A stretch of 64,000 bases of DNA. Origin: Ensifer sp. LC11 (lineage in GTDB: Bacteria > Pseudomonadota > Alphaproteobacteria > Rhizobiales > Rhizobiaceae). Both the position numbers and the translations under genes were made by a program. Of this stretch, positions 55,863 to 64,000 are shown in pieces; the stretch's first letter is position 1, and each line of letters begins with the position of its first letter. The notes beneath the pieces were generated by a model. The model did not search any database. It saw only the letters and a program-made list of their open reading frames with translations, and was not told the origin of the DNA. Location: contig NZ_MBSO01000013.1 in assembly GCF_001695835.1 (NCBI RefSeq), positions 1 to 64,000 on the forward strand, written 5' to 3'.

Positions 55863-56957
55863 ATGTCCAAGCTCATCGTCACAACCCTGGCGGCAGCCGT
55901 TCTGGCCGGCTCGACCATGCTGGCCGCGGCCCAGGAGCGCGTGGTCAACGTCTACAACTGGTCGGATTACATCGACAGCAGCATTCTTGAAGACTTCACC
56001 AAGGAGACCGGCATCAAGGTCGTCTACGACGTCTTCGATTCCAACGAGATCCTTGAGACCAAGCTGCTTGCGGGCGGCTCGGGCTACGATGTCGTCGTGC
56101 CGACGGCAACCTTCCTGCAGCGGCAGATCGCCGCCGGCGTGTTCCAGAAGCTCGACAAGTCGAAGCTGCCGAACCTTTCCAACATGTGGGATGTGATCAT
56201 GGAACGTACGGCAAAGTACGATCCGGGCAACGAATACGCCGTCGACTATATGTGGGGAACGACCGGCATCGGCTACAACGTCGAGAAGATGAAGGCGATC
56301 CTCGGTACCGACGAAAAGCCCAACTGGGACGTGATCTTCAAGCCGGAACTGGCGGCGAAGTTCAAGGATTGCGGCATCCACATCCTCGATTCGCCGACCG
56401 ATGTCATGCCTTCGGCGCTTGCCTATCTCGGCCTCAATCCGGATAGCCATGAGGCCGCTGACCTTGAAAAGGCGGCCGAGCTTCTGGCGAGCGTCCGCCC
56501 CTACGTGCGCAAGTTCCATTCGTCGGAATACATCAACGCCCTTGCCAACGGCGACATCTGCCTCGCGCTCGGCTTCTCCGGTGACATCTTCCAGGCGCGC
56601 GACCGTGCTGCCGAAGCCAAAGCCGGTGTAACCGTCGATTACGCGATCCCGTCGCAGGGCGCCCAGATGTGGTTCGACATGCTCGCGATCCCCGCCGATG
56701 CCCAGCACGTCGAGGAGGCGCACGCGTTCATGAACTACATGATGAAGCCCGAAGTCGTGGCCAAGGCGTCGAACTATGTCTTCTACGCCAACGGCAACAA
56801 GGCCTCGCAGCAGTTCCTCGACAAGGCGGTACTGGAAGACAGCGCCATCTACCCCTCGGATGAGGTGATGCAGAAACTGTTCACGGTGACGCCCTTCGAG
56901 GCGAAGCAACAGAGGGTATTGACCCGACTCTGGACAAAGGTCGTAACCGGCCAGTAA
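55863..56957 (+). CDS. potF: Polyamine ABC transporter, binding protein PotF
   Basis: PotF binds putrescine or spermidine in the periplasm. The 364-residue product has a signal peptide (about 1-23, ending LAAA-QE) and the PotD/PotF fold with the motif VVNVYNWSDYIDSSIL near the start of the mature chain and YDVVVPTATFLQRQI. The ATG at 55863 follows GAGGGGAG; a start at 55824 is less likely. A terminator at 56969-57003 separates it from potG, which suits higher output of binding protein. Confidence 0.94.
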   Translation: MSKLIVTTLAAAVLAGSTMLAAAQERVVNVYNWSDYIDSSILEDFTKETGIKVVYDVFDSNEILETKLLAGGSGYDVVVPTATFLQRQIAAGVFQKLDKSKLPNLSNMWDVIMERTAKYDPGNEYAVDYMWGTTGIGYNVEKMKAILGTDEKPNWDVIFKPELAAKFKDCGIHILDSPTDVMPSALAYLGLNPDSHEAADLEKAAELLASVRPYVRKFHSSEYINALANGDICLALGFSGDIFQARDRAAEAKAGVTVDYAIPSQGAQMWFDMLAIPADAQHVEEAHAFMNYMMKPEVVAKASNYVFYANGNKASQQFLDKAVLEDSAIYPSDEVMQKLFTVTPFEAKQQRVLTRLWTKVVTGQ

Positions 56958-56968
56958 GAGCGGAAACG

Positions 56969-57003
56969 AATTGCCCGGACCTCAAAATCCGGGCAATTTT
57001 CTT
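56969..57003 (+). terminator. Attenuating terminator between potF and potG
   Basis: An 11-bp stem (AATTGCCCGGA with TCCGGGCAATT) around an 8-base loop is followed by TTCTT. It probably lets only part of the transcription continue into potGHI. Confidence 0.78.
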
Positions 57004-57057
57004 AATGGGCGCCGGGGATAACAAGAGCGCCTGATCGACTGTATCATTCGGGGATAG

Positions 57058-58203
57058 ATGATGAAGTCTCTCGGCAGTATTCGGCGGTCCTTTGCCCCTT
57101 GGGCGGATCCCGCTTCCAAGCCATTCATTTCCGTCAAGAACGTGACGAAGAAGTTCGGCGATTTCATCGCTGTCGACGACCTTTCGCTTGATATCTACCC
57201 GCGCGAGTTCTTTGCGCTTCTCGGCGCCTCCGGCTGCGGGAAGTCGACGCTTCTGCGCATGCTTGCCGGTTTCGAACAGCCCACATCCGGTGAGATCATT
57301 CTCGACGGCCAGAGCCTCGCCGGCATCCCGCCCTATCGTCGGCCGGTCAACATGATGTTTCAGTCCTATGCGCTCTTTCCGCATATGACGGTGGAGAACA
57401 ATATCGCCTTCGGCCTCAAGCAGGACGGCATGCCTAAGGCGGATATCGCAGCGCGCGTCGCGCAGATGCTGAAGCTCGTCAAGCTCGAAAAGTTCTCCCA
57501 GCGCAAGCCGCACCAGCTTTCCGGCGGCCAGCGCCAGCGTGTCGCGCTTGCCCGCTCGCTCGCCAAGCGGCCGAAAGTGCTTTTGCTCGACGAGCCGCTC
57601 GGCGCGCTCGACAAGAAGCTGCGCGAGGAAACCCAGTTCGAACTGATGGACCTGCAGCAGGAACTCGGCCTGACCTTCGTCGTCGTGACCCACGACCAGG
57701 AGGAGGCGATGACGATGGCCGACCGCATCGCGGTCATGAGCCATGGCAAGGTCATCCAGGTCGCGACCCCGGCGGAAATCTACGAAGCGCCGAACTCGCG
57801 CTTCGTCGCGGACTTCATCGGCGACGTGAACATTTTTGAAGGCGCCGTTGCCGGCGCGGAAGGCGGTTATGTCCGTCTCGAAGGCATCAACGGCTTTCCG
57901 ATCCGCATGGCGTCTCCTGAAACGCCGGCGACGGGCGTGAAGTCGGCCGTTGCCGTCCGTCCGGAGAAGATCCGCGTCGGCCGGCAGCCGCCGGCACACG
58001 CACCGGTCAATGCCATCCAGGGCGAGATCTGGGACATTGGCTATCTCGGTGACATGACGGTCTTCCATGTCCGGCTGAAGGACGGAAGGGTGATCAAGGC
58101 GTCATCGCTGAACGCGGTGCGCGCCGTCGAGGATCCGCTCGGCTACGACCAGGAAGTCTGGATTTCCTTCGGCGAAGACGCCGGTGTCGTTCTGAAGGAT
58201 TGA
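57058..58203 (+). CDS. potG: Polyamine ABC transporter ATP-binding protein PotG
   Basis: This 381-residue ATPase powers the polyamine importer. It has Walker A GASGCGKST (about 58-66), the signature LSGGQRQRVALARSLA, Walker B VLLLDEPLGALD, and a C-terminal TOBE domain (about 285-375). A leading stretch of about 20 residues precedes the ATPase domain, as in PotG. An ATG at 57061 is the alternative start. potH follows after 4 bases. Confidence 0.94.
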   Translation: MMKSLGSIRRSFAPWADPASKPFISVKNVTKKFGDFIAVDDLSLDIYPREFFALLGASGCGKSTLLRMLAGFEQPTSGEIILDGQSLAGIPPYRRPVNMMFQSYALFPHMTVENNIAFGLKQDGMPKADIAARVAQMLKLVKLEKFSQRKPHQLSGGQRQRVALARSLAKRPKVLLLDEPLGALDKKLREETQFELMDLQQELGLTFVVVTHDQEEAMTMADRIAVMSHGKVIQVATPAEIYEAPNSRFVADFIGDVNIFEGAVAGAEGGYVRLEGINGFPIRMASPETPATGVKSAVAVRPEKIRVGRQPPAHAPVNAIQGEIWDIGYLGDMTVFHVRLKDGRVIKASSLNAVRAVEDPLGYDQEVWISFGEDAGVVLKD

Positions 58204-58207
58204 GACC

Positions 58208-59119
58208 ATGGCCCGTGTCGCATCTGCCCTCTTCAGCCGCCTCGTCATCATCATCCCCTATGCCTGGCTGCTGTTCTTCTTTCTGATCCCCTTCTTCATC
58301 GTCTTCCGGATCTCATTGTCGCAAACGGCGGTGGCTATGCCGCCCTATACGCCGGTCTTTGATCTCCTCGGTGGCGTGTCGGGTATCATCGAAAAGGCGC
58401 GGGAGTTCAGTTTCGACAACTACGTCTGGCTGACGGAGGATGTCCTCTACTTCAACGCCTATGTGTCGAGCGTCATGATCGCTGCCGTCTCGACTTTCCT
58501 GACGCTGTTGATCGCCTATCCGGTCGCCTATGGCATGGCGAAGGCGCCGAAGACCATCCGGCCGACGCTGCTGATGCTGGTGATCCTGCCGTTCTGGACG
58601 AGCTTCCTGATCCGCGTCTATGCCTGGATCGCGATCCTGAAGCCCGAGGGCCTGCTCAATCAGTTCCTGCTTTCGATCGGCGTGATCGGTCAGCCGTTGA
58701 TCATCCTCAACACGAACTGGGCGATCTATATCGGCATCGTCTATTCCTACCTGCCCTTCATGGTGCTGCCGATCTACTCGTCGCTGGAAAAGATGGATCA
58801 CACGCTGACCGAGGCGGCACTCGACCTCGGCTGCACGCCGTTTTCCGCTTTCTGGCGCGTGACTTTTCCGCTGTCGCTGGCCGGCGTCGTCGCCGGCTGC
58901 CTGCTTGTCTTCATCCCGGCGGTCGGCGAGTTCGTTATCCCCGATCTGCTCGGCGGCTCGGAGACGCTGATGATCGGCAAGACGCTGTGGAACGAGTTCA
59001 ACGCCAATCGCGACTGGCCGGTGTCTTCGGCGGTGGCGACGATCCTGCTTCTGATCCTGGTGCTGCCGATCGTCTACTTCCAGAACGCACAGGCGAAAGC
59101 CGACGGCGAGGGGAGGTAG
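58208..59119 (+). CDS. potH: Polyamine ABC transporter permease PotH
   Basis: This 303-residue permease has about six membrane segments, with the ATPase-contact loop LTEAALDLGCTPFSAFWRVTFPLS (about 199-222). It pairs with PotI in the membrane. The N-terminal segment is strongly hydrophobic (IIIPYAWLLFFFLIPFFIVF). It sits 4 bases after potG and 3 bases before potI in the operon. Confidence 0.94.
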   Translation: MARVASALFSRLVIIIPYAWLLFFFLIPFFIVFRISLSQTAVAMPPYTPVFDLLGGVSGIIEKAREFSFDNYVWLTEDVLYFNAYVSSVMIAAVSTFLTLLIAYPVAYGMAKAPKTIRPTLLMLVILPFWTSFLIRVYAWIAILKPEGLLNQFLLSIGVIGQPLIILNTNWAIYIGIVYSYLPFMVLPIYSSLEKMDHTLTEAALDLGCTPFSAFWRVTFPLSLAGVVAGCLLVFIPAVGEFVIPDLLGGSETLMIGKTLWNEFNANRDWPVSSAVATILLLILVLPIVYFQNAQAKADGEGR

Positions 59120-59122
59120 GAG

Positions 59123-59941
59123 ATGGGCAATTGGTCACGCTTCAACATCGCCTCCATCGTGCTCGGCTTCGGGTTCCTTTACCTGCCGATCGTGCTTCTG
59201 GTGATCTTCTCCTTCAACGAATCGAAGCTGGTCACGGTCTGGGCCGGTTTTTCGACCAAATGGTATGCGCAGCTCTGGCACAATCAGGCGCTGCTTGATG
59301 CCGCCTGGGTGACGATCCGCGTCGCGCTGCTCTCAGCGACCTGCGCAACCGTGCTCGGGACACTGGCGGCGCTCGCGCTCGTCCGTTACACGCGCTTTCG
59401 CGGCCGCATGCTGTTTTCCGGCATGGTCTACGCGCCGCTCGTCATGCCTGAAGTGATCACCGGCCTGTCGCTGCTCTTGCTCTTCGTCGCGATCGGCCTC
59501 GACCGCGGCTTCTGGACGATCACGCTGGCGCATATCACCTTCACCATGTGCTTCGTCGCCGTGGTCGTGCAGTCGCGGCTCTTGAGTTTCGACCAGTCGA
59601 TCGAGGAGGCCGCACTTGATCTCGGCGCAACGCCGGTGAGAACCTTCTTCGCCATCACCCTGCCGGTCATTGCGCCGGCGGTGTTTTCCGGCTGGGTCCT
59701 GGCCTTCACGCTTTCGCTGGATGACCTGGTGATTTCGAGCTTTACCACGGGGCCCGGGGCCACCACGCTGCCGATGAAAATCTACAGCCAGGTGCGGCTC
59801 GGCGTGACGCCGGAAATCAACGCGATCTGCACGATCCTGATCGGGGTTGTCGCAATCGGTGTGGTGGTCGCCTCGATCGTCACCAAACAGCGCGAGGCGC
59901 AGCGCGATCGGGACGAGCGGGCGGCTTTCGCCCAGACCTGA
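59123..59941 (+). CDS. potI: Polyamine ABC transporter permease PotI
   Basis: This 272-residue permease is of the PotC/PotI type, with six membrane segments and the contact loop IEEAALDLGATPVRTFFAITLP (about 159-180). AGGTAGGAG lies before the start. It is the last gene of potFGHI. A single palindromic unit (59949-59990) and a strong hairpin (60007-60033) lie between it and the convergent AsmA-like gene. Confidence 0.94.
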   Translation: MGNWSRFNIASIVLGFGFLYLPIVLLVIFSFNESKLVTVWAGFSTKWYAQLWHNQALLDAAWVTIRVALLSATCATVLGTLAALALVRYTRFRGRMLFSGMVYAPLVMPEVITGLSLLLLFVAIGLDRGFWTITLAHITFTMCFVAVVVQSRLLSFDQSIEEAALDLGATPVRTFFAITLPVIAPAVFSGWVLAFTLSLDDLVISSFTTGPGATTLPMKIYSQVRLGVTPEINAICTILIGVVAIGVVVASIVTKQREAQRDRDERAAFAQT

Positions 59942-59948
59942 ACCGGAG

Positions 59949-59990
59949 CCGTTTCCGAAAAAAGCGTGCCGCGTTTTCCGTCCGAAACGA
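59949..59990. repeat. Single palindromic unit after potI
   Basis: About 42 bases (CGTTTCCG-AAAAAAGCG ... GCGTTTTCCGTCCGAAACG) have the same layout as one 50-bp unit of the 35486 array: outer arms, an inner AAAA/TTTTCC pair, and TTTTCCGTCCG in common. Confidence 0.6.
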
Positions 59991-60006
59991 CGTAATAGCC
60001 AAGCGA

Positions 60007-60033
60007 ACGGCCGGCGTCCTCGACGCCGGCCGT
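60007..60033. terminator. Shared hairpin between potI and AsmA-like gene
   Basis: A perfect 11-bp stem (ACGGCCGGCGT with ACGCCGGCCGT) and a 5-base loop lie between two convergent genes, one base from the minus-strand stop. T-runs are weak on both sides. It may serve as a bidirectional 3' structure. Confidence 0.65.
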
Positions 60034-60034
60034 C

Positions 60035-61858
60035 TCAATTGGGTTCGCCAAGCACCGACAACGGCGAGATTACCGCGTTCGGCCAGGAGCCGCCGACGAA
60101 GAAGCGCAACCGCTGCCCGGCATTGGCCGCGTCGGTCAGGGTGCCGGCAAGCGCCAGGCTGCCGCTGCGGTAGGGGATGACGCCATTGACCGAGAGGCTG
60201 CCAGCCTGTCCGGTGAAGAGAGCCTGGTTCAATCGCGCCGATCCTTGGGCGAAGCGCGCTTCGATATCGGCCGTTTGAAAGGCGAAGCTGCCGTCGCTCG
60301 CCTGGGCGAGCGAGAAGAACTCTCCCGTTCTGACAAGATCCGCGAACGCCTTGGCGTCGAAACCGGAAAGGCTGCCATTGGCGAGTGAAAGCTTGATGCG
60401 GCCGGAAGCCTCGGCTGCCTGCGGTGTCCAGAACGGGTGTCCGGTCTCAAGATTGAAGTTGACGTTGCCTCTGCCATTGGGGACCGGCCCGGTGAAGCCG
60501 AAGTCGGCGAGCGCCGCGGCAAGATCGGCATTCTTCAACACCAGCTCCAGCGTGCCGCCTTTTGCCAGTCCTGCTTCCGACACGGCGAGCCGGCCGCTGA
60601 GCCTGCCATTGGCATAGGTGCTGTCGGCGATGTCGATCGAGGCCCGGCCATGATCGACGATCACGCCGGCGGCCAGATCCTCCAGTCGCAACGGGCCGAC
60701 CAGCGCCTCCTGCGCCGAAAGCCGCACGTCGGCGCGCCAGGTTTGTGCGAAGGCGCTGCTAAGCTGCTGGGCCAGCACTTTCGGTTCCACAGGCAATTGA
60801 TCGATGAGCGGCTGCAATCCGTTGAGATCGATGCGATCGAAAGCAAGCGTGCCCTCTATCCGCGGCGCGTTGTCGAGCGAAGCCGAAATGTCGAGAATGC
60901 CGGTCGCATTCGCACCGCCCACGGTCAACTGCAAGTCGTCGAGCTTGAGCGAGGCACTTCCGGTGGCCACATTGGCGCTGAGGTTGAAGTTACTGTCGGG
61001 CAGCGCGCGTTCTGCCTTGCCCTGGAACCAGGCGGCGAGCGCTTGCATGGACGCGGTCGAAATCTGCAGCCGGCCGGAGACGATCGGCGTCTCAGAGAGA
61101 TTGCCGAGACCCTCGAACGAGAGGTTCAGGGGAGCCGAGGTCATCGATGTCTTGAGCGTGGTGTTGCGGCCGGCGAGCAATGTCAGCGGTTCGTTGCAGT
61201 CTAGCGTCCAGGTCACGAGCTGGCCACCGAGGCCGCCGGAGAGTTGCGCGCTCAAATGCTCGGCGAAGGACGGCCATCTGACTGTGCCGGCTATGCCGGA
61301 AAATTCGCGCGTCTGGTTGGTCACGAGATCGATGATCTGCAGCCGCCCGTTCTCGACCGTGACATCGCCGAACGGCGTGTCGTCGCTGGAGGCCGGCGTT
61401 TCAGGCGTGGTCAACCAGTGCGGTCGCTGCCAGTTGAGCGTGCCGTCCGTCCGGCGTTCCAGCGTCACGACCGGCTCGATCAACCGGATGTCTTCGAGTT
61501 CAGGTTCGCCGTCGACCGCCGAGAACAGGCTGAACGACGCGGTGATGCTGCCGATATAGGCGAGTTTACGCGACGTTCCGTCTGTCGTCTCGATCGTCGC
61601 CGAGCGCAGGGTCAGGGTGGGGCTCGGCCAGAAGCGGATCTCGGGCTCGCCGTCGATCCGGCTTTTCCCGCCCGACCAGGCGTCGAGCATGTGCTCCACG
61701 GTCGGGCGCACATCGGTCGTCGAAATGAGGAGTGGCAGGGCGGCATTGTACCCGACGGCAAGGCCGACACCGATCGCTGCGGGCCACAGGAAATGGCGAC
61801 GGCTCAGCCGCGACCGCAGGCGTGCGTCGCGCATCATATGCAGCAAATTCCGTGTCAT
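60035..61858 (-). CDS. AsmA-family protein
   Basis: This 607-residue protein has a short basic cytoplasmic N-terminus, one membrane segment (about 23-45), and a large beta-rich periplasmic part. The C-terminal AsmA-like region carries repeated GS/NG turns (VNFNLETGHPFWTPQAAEASG near 470; GSLSVNGVIPYRSGSLALAG near 560). AsmA/TamB-type proteins help outer-membrane lipid or protein handling. I chose the ATG at 61858; a TTG at 61891 adds 11 residues. It stands alone. Confidence 0.8.
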   Translation of the reverse strand: MTRNLLHMMRDARLRSRLSRRHFLWPAAIGVGLAVGYNAALPLLISTTDVRPTVEHMLDAWSGGKSRIDGEPEIRFWPSPTLTLRSATIETTDGTSRKLAYIGSITASFSLFSAVDGEPELEDIRLIEPVVTLERRTDGTLNWQRPHWLTTPETPASSDDTPFGDVTVENGRLQIIDLVTNQTREFSGIAGTVRWPSFAEHLSAQLSGGLGGQLVTWTLDCNEPLTLLAGRNTTLKTSMTSAPLNLSFEGLGNLSETPIVSGRLQISTASMQALAAWFQGKAERALPDSNFNLSANVATGSASLKLDDLQLTVGGANATGILDISASLDNAPRIEGTLAFDRIDLNGLQPLIDQLPVEPKVLAQQLSSAFAQTWRADVRLSAQEALVGPLRLEDLAAGVIVDHGRASIDIADSTYANGRLSGRLAVSEAGLAKGGTLELVLKNADLAAALADFGFTGPVPNGRGNVNFNLETGHPFWTPQAAEASGRIKLSLANGSLSGFDAKAFADLVRTGEFFSLAQASDGSFAFQTADIEARFAQGSARLNQALFTGQAGSLSVNGVIPYRSGSLALAGTLTDAANAGQRLRFFVGGSWPNAVISPLSVLGEPN

Positions 61859-62044
61859 GTCTGCCTGGTCGCCGTCGCTTGGGTCTCGCAAGCTTGGATA
61901 GGCCTTCGGCCCTCAGAAATCAAATGCGGCGGACAGGTAACAGACAGGTAAATGTCGTCGACGCGATGCTGACGCGACCGCAGGTGCTGTTTATTTTGCG
62001 ATGCAGCATGGTATAGAGGGCGTGGAGCAGGAGTGGAGGAAAGC

Positions 62045-63997
<1,953 letters not shown>

Positions 63998-64000
63998 GGG

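Overview
The window looks like a stretch of the main chromosome of a rhizobial alphaproteobacterium, most likely Ensifer/Sinorhizobium. The evidence is the high GC content, a flagellar block with motB-motC-motD-rem-flgE-flgK-flgL-flaF-flbT-flgD-fliQ-flhA-fliR, the alpha-glucoside operon aglEFGAK, an Entner-Doudoroff operon zwf-pgl-edd, and RIME-like palindromic repeats. No rRNA, tRNA, CRISPR, transposase or integrase was recognised. The window opens inside a flagellin gene and closes 3 bases after an acetoacetyl-CoA synthetase gene.

Layout. (1) 1-18714: flagellar and motility block, all on +. It holds two flagellins, a FliH-like protein, the MotB/MotC/MotD motor and hook-length proteins, a small lytic transglycosylase, the OmpR-type regulator Rem, the hook and hook-associated genes, the flagellin regulators FlaF/FlbT, the export gate (FliQ, FlhA, FliR), and four poorly named genes: FliJ-like, FlgJ-N-like, an unassigned helical protein, and FliL-like. 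(2) 18790-26415: a surface-polysaccharide locus with GT2, GT4 and WecG/TagA glycosyltransferases, a DUF6492-like protein, a Wzx-type flippase and a Wzz/GumC-type chain-length protein. (3) 26674-35484: folD, then the LacI-type regulator aglR divergent from aglE-aglF-aglG-aglA-aglK, with two identical 12-bp operators. (4) 35485-41255: a 50-bp tandem repeat, a PilZ-like protein, a GFA-family protein, then zwf-pgl-edd on the minus strand. (5) 41256-45677: a glutamine-synthetase-like/FAD oxidase pair resembling PuuA/PuuB, an HI0933/BaiN-type flavoprotein and a 45-residue membrane protein. (6) 46031-51558: a chemoreceptor, a LysR regulator divergent from a 67-residue protein, a frameshifted LuxR gene and a small two-gene unit. 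(7) 51639-64000: isocitrate lyase divergent from a ScfR/RamB-type regulator, a membrane desaturase, the polyamine importer potFGHI, an AsmA-family protein and acetoacetyl-CoA synthetase.

How the genes work together. The first third builds and regulates the flagellum; FlbT and FlaF act on flagellin expression, and flaC carries a structured leader. The middle imports and splits alpha-glucosides and feeds glucose into the Entner-Doudoroff route. The last third handles polyamines (import, gamma-glutamylation, oxidation), acetate (glyoxylate shunt) and acetoacetate (ketone body or PHB-derived carbon).

The most interesting items are: the polysaccharide locus between conserved flagellar and agl blocks, with no initiating transferase or polymerase; a family of related palindromic repeats, including two 111-112-bp copies and a 50-bp tandem array; a dyad and long hairpin in the flaC leader; four small genes, two of them in no computed frame call; the apparent frameshift in the LuxR gene; and an inverted repeat over the ribosome-binding site of the ScfR-type regulator.
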